From the NCBI GenBank assembly GCA_938040315.1, contig CALHQW010000004.1, positions 1 through 32,699 on the forward strand: a stretch of DNA of 32,699 bases, given 5' to 3'. The stretch is from an uncultured bacterium. Its GTDB lineage: Bacteria > Hydrothermota > Tepidihabitantia > Tepidihabitantales > DTDR01. Below the pieces are notes generated by a model, which was given only the letters and a program-made list of their open reading frames with translations, did no database searches and had not been told where the DNA came from. A program made the position numbers and the translations under genes. Shown here piece by piece: positions 18,800 through 26,322 of the stretch (its first letter is position 1; the number at the start of each line of letters is the position of its first letter).

Positions 18800-19040
18800 A
18801 TATTTTCTTTTATTCCTGGTATTTTTTTATTTTTTTTTTCTTTTAATAAGATCTGATGGTTTAATTCAATATATCAAGAGAAAAAGGAAGGTTAGAAAAT
18901 TAGAGAAAGAAATTTTTAACTTAAGAATTGAATTGGCAATTAAAAAACTAAAAGGTAAAATTATGGAAGAATCTATTAGAAGATTATTGACTACTTTTTC
19001 TCCAATTCTCTTAATAATCTTTGGGCAACTGTATCATTAG
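18780..19040 (+). CDS. FtsB/DivIC-like septum formation initiator (short)
   Basis: An 86-aa protein starting at a TTG 20 nt inside eno; no ATG is available. It has a basic N-terminus, one membrane helix (about 7-23), then a Lys/Glu coiled-coil stretch (about 30-58, '[17 protein letters not shown]'). This architecture and the position right after eno fit FtsB/DivIC, the cell-division protein of the FtsQLB complex, and eno-ftsB adjacency is frequent in bacteria. The usual C-terminal 'YIE..AR..L' segment is not recognisable, and the last 16 codons are antisense to the end of the DUF2723 gene. It may be truncated or simply diverged. Moderate confidence that it is a gene, lower for the exact role. 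Confidence 0.55.
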   Translation: MRKRYFKYFLLFLVFFYFFFLLIRSDGLIQYIKRKRKVRKLEKEIFNLRIELAIKKLKGKIMEESIRRLLTTFSPILLIIFGQLYH

Positions 19041-21681
19041 GATTTCTAAATAGCCATTCTTTTAAAACATCTGTTGCTTTGGAAGTATCGTTTAAAGTAT
19101 AAAGATAAAATTGGAATAAAGTTTGAATTGGTTCTGGTTTCATTGGTGCCATTTCTTTTGCTTTTAGATAACTTTCTTCTGCTTTTTTAAGTTCATTTAA
19201 AGATTGATAGATAAGTCCTTTTTGGAGAAGTAGTTGAATATCTTTAATACCGGTTTTTTCAACAGATTCTAAATAAGCAAGGGCATTTTGATAATTTTTG
19301 GTATGAATATTAAAGAGACTTAAATTATAAAATAAAACTGCTTTTTTATCTGGATCAAGTTCAAATTCCTTTGCCTTTTCTAAGATTTCTGTTGCCTTTT
19401 TAAAATCTCCCTTTTTGTAATATTCTTGTGCTAATTGAACATAAAGAGCAACATAGTTTAAGAAAAGTCCTTTTGTGTTCTCATCTTTTTTTACCTTTGG
19501 ATCAAGCATACTTTTCATTTTATATCTCTTAAATAAAAATTCTTCGGTTTTCTCGATATCTATTTGATTCTCACCAGAATCAGCAGTCACTTGTTGGACA
19601 AGCCCTTTCAATACTAAAAAAGGTTCTACATCATAAAGATTATCCTTGGACACAGTGGTGGCAAAATAAATTTCGCAACCCGTTAAATTCTTATAATTTT
19701 TTAATACTTTTTGTCGAAATTCGTGAGGAGAAATTAAATAATCATCGGGATATCTTAATTTTATTCCTGAATTAGTTGCTAACATATCTCTAATAATAAT
19801 ATCTTTCAAAAGATAGACTCTACCATCTTTACCATAAATTCCTTGAGGTAATCTATCAATTTCTTCTTCGGTAAAAGAAATCGGTGCTCCCCATTTTTTC
19901 AACTGTTTACAATACCAATTGGTATTTAATAATGAAAGATTAGCCACTGCCACATTTCTTTTAAAAGGTACTTTATAGTTATTAACTTCAGAAGGAGTTT
20001 CCTGAACAAACCATAACGGAAAAGTATCGTTATCACCATTAGTAAAAACAACTGCTTTCTCTCCTTCACAAGAGATTAACATATTATAACCATATTCGGC
20101 TGGTATCATGTTTCCCCTTCTTGTCACTTCTGAATAATTAAAAACTACAGGTAAAAAAGCAACCAAAGTCAGAGAAGCGGTTACAGAATAGAAGGGAATC
20201 TTCTTTAATTTCATTTTTGTTAATAGATAATGAAGAAAATAATAACTTCCCATCCCAACAAAAATCGTAAAAAATACATAAGAAAAAGCAAAGAAATAAT
20301 CTCTTTCTCTAACCTCTCTAAATTTTAAATGTGGTCTGGGGTCAGAAGGTGAGTACTTTAAATTTAGATAAGTAATTAATCCTAGGGAAGCAATCAAAAA
20401 AGATAGAAAAATAAGTAAAAAAGATTTCTTTTCATTTTTATAATGTTCTAACATTCCCCAAATTCCTAAAATTGGAAAGATAAGGCCAATGAGGGCTGGC
20501 AATTTTATACCTAAAAAGATATCAAAATTTTCTCTTCCTGCCCATTGCCAAAAGAAATACCGAACATAAAATTTTATCTGTTCAAAATAAGCAGGAATTA
20601 CCCCTAAATAAGGAACCGAATTAGGATAGGCGCGCCATTCCTCTTCAGTTAAAAATTGAGTTTTTCTGGGAAGAAGTCTCATTGGATCATATTGTTCTCT
20701 TTTTAAAACGCTAACAAAATCTCGCCATTTTGCCGGTGCTACTTCATTAATCGCTGGTTCTAATTTGGCTCTTGCCATTAAAAAAAATTGGATAGAAGAC
20801 GCTAACGCAATTAAGAAAAGTCCTAAAAGCACATATTCCAATTTAAGTCTTTTCTTCTCATAAAGATAATAAAGATAAGCACCATATAAAACGATTAAAA
20901 TAAAAGCCCAAATTCCTCTTTCTTTATATAAATCAATTACTGCTACTAATGGTGAAGCCAAAAACAATACAAAATAATCAACCAAAACTAAACCAGAAAA
21001 TAAAACAATCAAGAGATAAAGGATAATAAATTCAATAAATCTTAATTCTAAAAGTGCTTTTCTATTGACAACCAAACCATAAATAAGTAAGGGAATAAAA
21101 ATCATTACCGGAGTAAAATGGATACCGGCTGATAGAAAAAGAAGAAAGATACTTGCTAAAACATATCTATTATCTCCTTCTCCCCTCTCCAACTTTTCCC
21201 GCCATAGAATTGCTAAATAGATAACAGATAGAGCGACAATAACACAGGGAGTATAAACTTCGGTTTCCACTGAATTATCCCAAAAAGAATAAGCAAAACC
21301 TAAAGCAAGCCCACCGATAATTCCCGCAAAATGAGATAAAAAAGGATATTTTTCATTGAAATTTTTAAACCCTTTTTGAAGGGAAAGTAATTTGACAACA
21401 AGTAAATAGACAAATCCACAAGAAAGAGCACCTAAAAGGGCAGTGAAAAAATTTGTCCGATAAGCTACTTCTTTACTTATTGGAATCATTGAAAAGAGTC
21501 TTCCTAAATTTACATATAAAGGGGTACCGGGTGGATGGGGTATTCCTAAAATATAAGAAACAGCAATCAATTCGCTACAATCCCAAAAGGAAGCAGTAGG
21601 CGCTACTGAATATAGATAAACCGAAAAAACAATTAAAGTTACTAAAAAGAAAAATAATATTTTTATTCTATTTTCTTTCAT
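18991..21681 (-). CDS. DUF2723 (TMEM260-like) membrane protein with C-terminal TPR repeats
   Basis: A large polytopic protein of 896 aa. The N-terminal DUF2723 block has 'SFWDCSELIA' (31-40, with Asp34) and 'GIPHPPGTPLYV' (46-57), followed by many transmembrane helices up to about residue 520, in the GT-C glycosyltransferase style. A soluble middle part contains 'NGDNDTFPLWFVQE'. The C-terminal ~180 residues are tetratricopeptide repeats ('AQEYYKKGDFKKATEILEKA', 'YQNALAYLESV', 'LKKAEESYLKAKEM'). The human homologue TMEM260 is an O-mannosyltransferase, so a protein glycosylation role at the cell surface is a reasonable inference. The acceptor is unknown. It lies 1 nt downstream of cdaA, in the same operon. 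The 3' end overlaps the ftsB-like gene by 50 nt. Confidence 0.85.
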   Translation of the reverse strand: MKENRIKILFFFLVTLIVFSVYLYSVAPTASFWDCSELIAVSYILGIPHPPGTPLYVNLGRLFSMIPISKEVAYRTNFFTALLGALSCGFVYLLVVKLLSLQKGFKNFNEKYPFLSHFAGIIGGLALGFAYSFWDNSVETEVYTPCVIVALSVIYLAILWREKLERGEGDNRYVLASIFLLFLSAGIHFTPVMIFIPLLIYGLVVNRKALLELRFIEFIILYLLIVLFSGLVLVDYFVLFLASPLVAVIDLYKERGIWAFILIVLYGAYLYYLYEKKRLKLEYVLLGLFLIALASSIQFFLMARAKLEPAINEVAPAKWRDFVSVLKREQYDPMRLLPRKTQFLTEEEWRAYPNSVPYLGVIPAYFEQIKFYVRYFFWQWAGRENFDIFLGIKLPALIGLIFPILGIWGMLEHYKNEKKSFLLIFLSFLIASLGLITYLNLKYSPSDPRPHLKFREVRERDYFFAFSYVFFTIFVGMGSYYFLHYLLTKMKLKKIPFYSVTASLTLVAFLPVVFNYSEVTRRGNMIPAEYGYNMLISCEGEKAVVFTNGDNDTFPLWFVQETPSEVNNYKVPFKRNVAVANLSLLNTNWYCKQLKKWGAPISFTEEEIDRLPQGIYGKDGRVYLLKDIIIRDMLATNSGIKLRYPDDYLISPHEFRQKVLKNYKNLTGCEIYFATTVSKDNLYDVEPFLVLKGLVQQVTADSGENQIDIEKTEEFLFKRYKMKSMLDPKVKKDENTKGLFLNYVALYVQLAQEYYKKGDFKKATEILEKAKEFELDPDKKAVLFYNLSLFNIHTKNYQNALAYLESVEKTGIKDIQLLLQKGLIYQSLNELKKAEESYLKAKEMAPMKPEPIQTLFQFYLYTLNDTSKATDVLKEWLFRNPNDTVAQRLLRELEKK

Positions 21682-21682
21682 T

Positions 21683-22438
21683 TTATTTCTCCTTCATTAA
21701 AATTTTATTTAATTCATTTTTTAATTCAAGTAAAGAGATATCATATTTAATATTTCCTCTATAGGCAAAAGAGATTTTAGAAGTGGTTTCGGAAAGAATA
21801 ATTGCACAGGCATCGCTTATTTCGGTAATACCAATTCCTGCTCGATGACGCATACCAAAAAAGGATGAAAATTTATTTTCACTTAATGGTAAAGCCACGC
21901 CGCAAGCAGCAATTTGATCACCAGAGATGATACAAGCACCGTCATGTAACGGTGAATCTGGTGAGAAAATAGACACTAAAAGAGGCGAAGAAACTTTTGC
22001 CGAAATTGGTATACCATTTTCAATATATTCTTTTAAACCAATCTCTCTTTCTAACACAATTAAAGCTCCCCATTTCTTCTCTTTTATTTCTTTTAAGGCT
22101 TTTGTTATTTCATCAATTAGATATTTATTCTCTTCATTTTTTAACAGAAAACTAAAAATTTTATAACGGCCGAATCTTGTTAGAACATTTCTAATTTCTG
22201 GTTGAAAGAGAATGATAAATAAAATTACCCAAACCGCCTTTAAAGAATTAATTATTAGTCCAAAGGCTTTTAATCCCAAAAGTTGTGCGAGATAAGAAAT
22301 AATAAAGATAAAGATTAAGGCATAAACCATTTTTAGTGCTCGACTTCCTTGTAAGAATTTCAAAAAATAATAAATTAAAATAGCAACAAGGGTTATATCT
22401 AAAATATCAGTAATTGTTGGCTTAAAAATTGTGAGCAT
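21683..22438 (-). CDS. cdaA: Diadenylate cyclase CdaA (DacA)
   Basis: Makes cyclic di-AMP from two ATP; the messenger controls potassium, osmotic balance and wall integrity. The 251 residues begin with three membrane helices (about 11-29, 34-54, 64-79), then the DisA_N catalytic domain with the DGA motif at 166-168 and RHR at 197-199, both intact, so the enzyme should be active. The start overlaps folP by 17 nt; a folP-cdaA pairing is seen in several bacterial phyla. No cdaR or glmM lies beside it. The DUF2723 gene follows directly. Confidence 0.95.
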   Translation of the reverse strand: MLTIFKPTITDILDITLVAILIYYFLKFLQGSRALKMVYALIFIFIISYLAQLLGLKAFGLIINSLKAVWVILFIILFQPEIRNVLTRFGRYKIFSFLLKNEENKYLIDEITKALKEIKEKKWGALIVLEREIGLKEYIENGIPISAKVSSPLLVSIFSPDSPLHDGACIISGDQIAACGVALPLSENKFSSFFGMRHRAGIGITEISDACAIILSETTSKISFAYRGNIKYDISLLELKNELNKILMKEK

Positions 22439-23627
22439 TGTTCATTATTGCTTCATAAACTTTAATTGCCTCTTTTGTTTCTTTTACATCATGAACTCTT
22501 AAAATATTTGCACCTTTTAAGGCTAATAAAACCGCACAACCAATTGAACCAAAAAGTCTTTTTTCTGGTTCATCATAATTAAGGATCTTACCGATAAAAC
22601 TTTTTCTGGAATGCCCAACTAAAATTGGTAAATTTAAAGATTTAAACTCTTCTAATCTTCTAATAATTTCTAAATTATGTTCCAAAAGTTTTCCAAAACC
22701 AATTCCTGGATCGATAATAATCCTTTCTCTTTTTATCCCTTTATTAATGGCATAATCTACTCTTTCTTTTAGATAATCATAAATCTCTTTTATCACATCT
22801 TTATAATGAACCCTTTTTTGCATTGTTTTGGGTTTTCCTTTTATGTGCATGATTACACAATAGGCGTTGTAAAAAGCAATCACTTCAGCCATTTTTTTAT
22901 CAAATTTTAAGCCGGAAATATCGTTAACAATTTCGCAACCTTCACTTAAACAAATCCTGGCTACTTCACTTTTATAAGTGTCAATAGATATTGGCACTTT
23001 TATTTTTTTCTTCAATTCTTTAAGAACCGGTAATACTCTCTTTAACTCTTCTTTTAAAGGCACCGGTTTGCTCCCCGGCCTTGTTGATTCACCACCAATA
23101 TCAATAATATCAGCACCTTCTTCCATCATTTTTATTGCATGATCAACCGCTTCTTTTATATCTTTAAATTTTCCACCATCATAAAAAGAATCAGGAGTTA
23201 AATTTAATATTCCCATTATCAAAATCCTGTTTTTTAAATTATAACTTCTATCTTTAAATTTAAGAACAAAACTATCTTTTTCTTTATAACTCTTTAAAAA
23301 TTTTTCTAAATTTTCTTTTACACTCTTTAAAAACTCTGGTTGATAATTAAGTTTTTCACAAATTTTTTCTAAACCTCTTAGGGTGGTAATTAAAATGGCA
23401 TCAGCCTTCTTTTTTCTGCCCGAAATAATTTTTTTATGAATAGCACAATCACTGTCACAAACCAAGGCAACCTGTTTTAAAATATTACAAATTGCTTGGT
23501 TCAAAGATTCTAATTTTAAAGCAATCACTTTACTTTTCTTTAAAAAGATTGGTATCGCTTCTGGATCAACCCCCACATTTAAAAGTTCCTTTTTTAAATC
23601 TCCATTATTTAAAGATAAAATTCGCAT
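22422..23627 (-). CDS. folP: Dihydropteroate synthase with N-terminal extension
   Basis: Joins p-aminobenzoate to the pterin pyrophosphate in folate synthesis. The protein is 401 aa, against about 280 for classic FolP. The catalytic barrel starts near residue 133 with 'IMGILNLTPDSFYDGG', then 'DIIDIGGESTRPGS', 'PISIDTYKS', 'IVNDISG', 'IIDPGIGFGK' and 'VGHSRKSFIG'. The first ~130 residues ('VGVDPEAIPIF', 'KVIALKLESLNQAICNILKQ', 'DAILITTLRGLEKI') form an extra domain also found in FolP of several anaerobes and thermophiles; its role is unknown. It is the first gene of folP-cdaA-DUF2723 and appears leaderless. Confidence 0.95.
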   Translation of the reverse strand: MRILSLNNGDLKKELLNVGVDPEAIPIFLKKSKVIALKLESLNQAICNILKQVALVCDSDCAIHKKIISGRKKKADAILITTLRGLEKICEKLNYQPEFLKSVKENLEKFLKSYKEKDSFVLKFKDRSYNLKNRILIMGILNLTPDSFYDGGKFKDIKEAVDHAIKMMEEGADIIDIGGESTRPGSKPVPLKEELKRVLPVLKELKKKIKVPISIDTYKSEVARICLSEGCEIVNDISGLKFDKKMAEVIAFYNAYCVIMHIKGKPKTMQKRVHYKDVIKEIYDYLKERVDYAINKGIKRERIIIDPGIGFGKLLEHNLEIIRRLEEFKSLNLPILVGHSRKSFIGKILNYDEPEKRLFGSIGCAVLLALKGANILRVHDVKETKEAIKVYEAIMNNAHNF

Positions 23628-23632
23628 AGTTT

Positions 23633-23661
23633 ATTATAATTTAATAATTATTAAATGTCAA
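23633..23661 (-). promoter_or_regulatory. Promoter of folP operon, leaderless type
   Basis: Minus strand: TTGACA (23661-23656), 17 nt, TATAAT (23638-23633), a perfect consensus. The -10 ends 5 nt before the ATG (23627). It is back to back with the glutaredoxin promoter, with 16 bp between the two -35 boxes. Confidence 0.75.
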
Positions 23662-23677
23662 TTCATCAAAACATTTT

Positions 23678-23705
23678 TTGATTTTTTTATTCATTTTTGT
23701 ATAAT
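23678..23705 (+). promoter_or_regulatory. Promoter of glutaredoxin-FDR operon, leaderless type
   Basis: TTGATT (23678-23683), 16 nt, TATAAT (23700-23705). The -10 ends 5 nt before the ATG at 23711, with no room for a Shine-Dalgarno. Confidence 0.65.
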
Positions 23706-23710
23706 AACCT

Positions 23711-23977
23711 ATGGGTGAGAAGAATAAAAAAATTGTTTTGTATGCTTTAAGCACATGTGGATGGTGTCGAAAAACAAAAAATCTTTTAAACAGATTAAAT
23801 ATCGAATATCAATGTTTTGAAGTTGATTTGCTGGAAGGAAAAGAAAGAGAGAAGATTCTTAAGGAAATGAAAAGATATAATCCCAATTTATCTTTTCCTA
23901 CTTTAGTGATTAATGATGAATTAGTAATCATTGGATATGATGAAGAGAAAATAAAAAAGGAATTTAAAAATGATTGA
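23711..23977 (+). CDS. Glutaredoxin-like protein
   Basis: An 88-residue thioredoxin-fold redox protein. The active site is C16-G-W-C19 after a first beta strand ('[13 protein letters not shown]'). The cis-proline loop is 'SFPTLVI', followed by 'IIGYDEEKI', as in NrdH/Grx-type proteins. It overlaps the next gene, a ferredoxin:disulfide reductase, by 8 nt, so that enzyme is the obvious electron donor in place of glutathione or an NADPH reductase. Targets could include ribonucleotide reductase or general protein disulfides; neither is shown here. Confidence 0.9.
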   Translation: MGEKNKKIVLYALSTCGWCRKTKNLLNRLNIEYQCFEVDLLEGKEREKILKEMKRYNPNLSFPTLVINDELVIIGYDEEKIKKEFKND

Positions 23978-24458
23978 CAAAAATTTAATTAATTACTGGT
24001 ATGAAAAATTAAAAAAGGAAAGTGAAGAAAGCGGTTATTTTTTAAATCCTGATGAAGAATTTACCAAAAATCTGATCGAAGGATTACTTATCAACCAAGA
24101 AAGATATGGTTATTTTGCCTGTCCTTGTCGTTTAGCCACTGGTGATAAAAATAAAGATTTGGATATTATCTGTCCTTGTGATTACCGAGATGAAGATATC
24201 AATGAATATGGAAATTGTTATTGTGGTTTATATGTTTCCTATGAAGTTTATTCTGGCCAAAAACCAGTGATTTCTATTCCCGAAAGAAGGAATTTAAAAA
24301 AAGAAAGAAAAAATTCCATAAATAACTTTAATCTTCCAAAACTTTCTTTGCCTGTTTGGCGATGCAAGGTTTGTGGCTATCTTTGTGCCCGAGAAGAACC
24401 ACCAGAAATCTGTCCAATTTGTAAAGCGAGAAAAGAAAGATTTGAAAGATTTATTTAA
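23970..24458 (+). CDS. Ferredoxin:disulfide reductase (FTR catalytic domain) fused to rubredoxin
   Basis: A 162-aa two-domain protein. Residues 1-95 match the catalytic subunit of ferredoxin:thioredoxin reductase, with three CxC pairs (C51/C53, C68/C70, C83/C85) that hold the 4Fe-4S cluster and the redox disulfide. Residues 129-162 are a small rubredoxin-like domain with C132/C135 and C148/C151 (an extra C139 sits between). The domains are joined by a charged linker. The same combination is known from the ferredoxin:disulfide reductases of methanogens and some anaerobic bacteria. It probably passes low-potential electrons from ferredoxin to the adjacent glutaredoxin. It overlaps the glutaredoxin gene by 8 nt. 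Confidence 0.9.
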   Translation: MIDKNLINYWYEKLKKESEESGYFLNPDEEFTKNLIEGLLINQERYGYFACPCRLATGDKNKDLDIICPCDYRDEDINEYGNCYCGLYVSYEVYSGQKPVISIPERRNLKKERKNSINNFNLPKLSLPVWRCKVCGYLCAREEPPEICPICKARKERFERFI

Positions 24459-24473
24459 TAAAATAATACTCCG

Positions 24474-24494
24474 AAAATAAAAAAATTTTATTTT
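24474..24494. terminator. AT-only palindrome after FDR gene, possible terminator
   Basis: AAAATAAAA-AAA-TTTTATTTT, a perfect 9-bp stem made only of A-T pairs, 16 nt after the FDR stop. It ends in a T-rich arm but has no G-C clamp, so it would be a weak intrinsic terminator at best. Confidence 0.25.
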
Positions 24495-24548
24495 GCTTGT
24501 TTCTTTAGTAATCCTATCTTAATAAATTTGTTTATAATCTTCTGGCCA

Positions 24549-24566
24549 AAAATCTTTAAAGATTTT
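24549..24566. repeat. 18-bp perfect palindrome upstream of trpS
   Basis: AAAATCTTT/AAAGATTTT, a perfect dyad 63 bp upstream of the trpS -35 box. It could be an operator or a chance AT palindrome. It lies in a 206-nt gene-free stretch (24459-24664) that otherwise shows only the AT hairpin and the trpS promoter. Confidence 0.3.
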
Positions 24567-24628
24567 AAAAAGAATAGGAAAAGAAGAAGAAACCTTGTTT
24601 AAAAAATGATCAAATTATTTATTTAAAA

Positions 24629-24657
24629 TTGACAATTTTTTAATTCTAAATTATAAT
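24629..24657 (+). promoter_or_regulatory. Promoter of trpS-ispD-dxr-rseP operon, leaderless type
   Basis: TTGACA (24629-24634), 17 nt, TATAAT (24652-24657), a perfect consensus. The -10 ends 7 nt before the ATG at 24665. Confidence 0.8.
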
Positions 24658-24664
24658 ATTAATT

Positions 24665-25666
24665 ATGAAAAAAAGAATTTTGACTGGTGACCGACCTACT
24701 GGACCTCTTCATCTAGGACATTATGTGGGTACGATTATTAACCGAGTGAAATTACAGAAGGAATATGAAACTTTTATTATTATTGCCGATGTTCAAGCAT
24801 TAACAACAAATTTCGAACATCCCGAGTTGTTAAAAAATGATGTCTTACAAGTGGCTATTGATAATTTAGCCTGTGGGGTTGATCCAGAGATTTCTTCTAT
24901 TTTTATCCAATCAATGATACCAGAAATTGCTGAATTGACAGTTTATTACTCAATGCTGGTGTCGATTAATTTGCTCTCCCATAACCCAACGATTAAAACC
25001 GAAGCAAAACAATATAATTTTGAAAAAAGTATGCCTTATGGATTTTTAGGATATCCAATTAGTCAAGCAGCTGATATCACTTTTTGTAAAGCAAACTTAG
25101 TTCCCGTGGGCGAGGATCAATTACCCCACATTGAGTTAACAAGGAAAATTGTAAGAAAATTTAATCAATTATATGGCGAAGTTCTTGTTGAACCTGAGCC
25201 TCTTCTATCTCACACTCCTCGCTTACCGGGCTTAGACGGTGGAACAAAGATGAGCAAAAGTTTAGGTAACTGTATTTATTTAGGTGATTCTCAAGAAGAA
25301 GTAAGCAAAAAAATTAAAAAAGCAGTAACTGATCCAAAAAGAATTCATCCTACCGATTTAGGACATCCTGAGGTATGTACAGTTTTTACTTATCATAAAG
25401 CTTTTAATCAAGAAAATTATTTAGAAATTGAAAAAAGTTGTCGGAATGGTAAGATTGGCTGTGTTGCTTGTAAAGAAAAGTTAATTGAAATTCTTAATCA
25501 ATTTTTAGAACCCATTCGGGAAAAAAGAAGATATTATGAAGAAAGAAAGAAAGAAGTAATAGAAATTCTTTATGAAGGAACAAAAAAAGCGAAAAGGATT
25601 GCCGAAGAGACTTTGAAAGAGGTTCGAGCAGCAATTAAGATTGATTATTTTAATTATTTTAAATGA
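24665..25666 (+). CDS. trpS: Tryptophanyl-tRNA synthetase, Fe-S type
   Basis: Class I aminoacyl-tRNA synthetase charging tRNA-Trp. Its 333 residues carry the HIGH-like motif 'PTGPLHLGH' (11-19) and KMSKS (195-199). The C-terminal part has C238-x20-C259-x6-C266-x2-C269. This closely matches the 4Fe-4S motif of Thermotoga maritima TrpRS (C-x22-C-x6-C-x2-C), where the cluster lies near the anticodon-binding region. The start follows a consensus promoter with no leader. It overlaps ispD by 4 nt and heads a five-gene unit. Confidence 0.96.
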   Translation: MKKRILTGDRPTGPLHLGHYVGTIINRVKLQKEYETFIIIADVQALTTNFEHPELLKNDVLQVAIDNLACGVDPEISSIFIQSMIPEIAELTVYYSMLVSINLLSHNPTIKTEAKQYNFEKSMPYGFLGYPISQAADITFCKANLVPVGEDQLPHIELTRKIVRKFNQLYGEVLVEPEPLLSHTPRLPGLDGGTKMSKSLGNCIYLGDSQEEVSKKIKKAVTDPKRIHPTDLGHPEVCTVFTYHKAFNQENYLEIEKSCRNGKIGCVACKEKLIEILNQFLEPIREKRRYYEERKKEVIEILYEGTKKAKRIAEETLKEVRAAIKIDYFNYFK

Positions 25667-26322
25667 AAAAATATGGAATAATCCTTGCTGCCGGCAAGGG
25701 AAAAAGATTCGGAAATTTAAAACAATTTTTTTTTATTAATGATTATCCTCTTTTTATTTATTCAGTTAAGGCTTTTGAAAACTCCCTTTGTGATGGAATT
25801 TTCGTGGTGACTTTAAAAGAGAAGAAGAGAGAAGTTTGGAAGTGGATTAAAAAGTTATCTTTTAGAAAAGTGAAAAAAGTAATTACTGGTGGCAAGGAAC
25901 GTTTTCATTCTGTTATGAAAGCATTGAGATTTTTACCAAGTCGGGGTTATGTAGCAATTCATGATGCTTCTCGTCCATTAATTACATCAAATTTTATTAA
26001 TCAAGGTTTTAGATTAGTAGAAAAATATAAAGCAGTAATATTGGGAATAAAAAGTGAAGATACTTTAAAGACTGTTTTTAATCACCAAGTGATCGCCACT
26101 TTAGACCGGCGTTATATTTATCGCATTCAAACACCCCAATTTTTTGAAATTAAAATTTTAAAGAAAGCTTATCAATTGGCAAAAAAGGAAAAATGGGAAG
26201 GAACAGATGATTCCTTTTTTTTAGAAAAAGCAGGGTTTAGAGTATATCTCTTTGAAGGTGACAAAAGAAATTTAAAGATTACTACTAAAGAAGATTTAGA
26301 GCTGATAAAGAATTTATTATGA
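25663..26322 (+). CDS. ispD: 2-C-methyl-D-erythritol 4-phosphate cytidylyltransferase
   Basis: Transfers CMP to MEP, the third step of the MEP isoprenoid route. Its 219 residues have the nucleotide-binding 'LAAGKGKRFG' (8-17), 'TGGKERFHSV' (75-84), 'IHDASRPL' (99-106), 'RIQTPQFF' and 'TDDSFFLEKAG'. All blocks expected for IspD are present. It sits between trpS and dxr with 4-nt overlaps on both sides. Dxr makes its substrate, so the two consecutive enzymes are coupled. Confidence 0.93.
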   Translation: MKKYGIILAAGKGKRFGNLKQFFFINDYPLFIYSVKAFENSLCDGIFVVTLKEKKREVWKWIKKLSFRKVKKVITGGKERFHSVMKALRFLPSRGYVAIHDASRPLITSNFINQGFRLVEKYKAVILGIKSEDTLKTVFNHQVIATLDRRYIYRIQTPQFFEIKILKKAYQLAKKEKWEGTDDSFFLEKAGFRVYLFEGDKRNLKITTKEDLELIKNLL

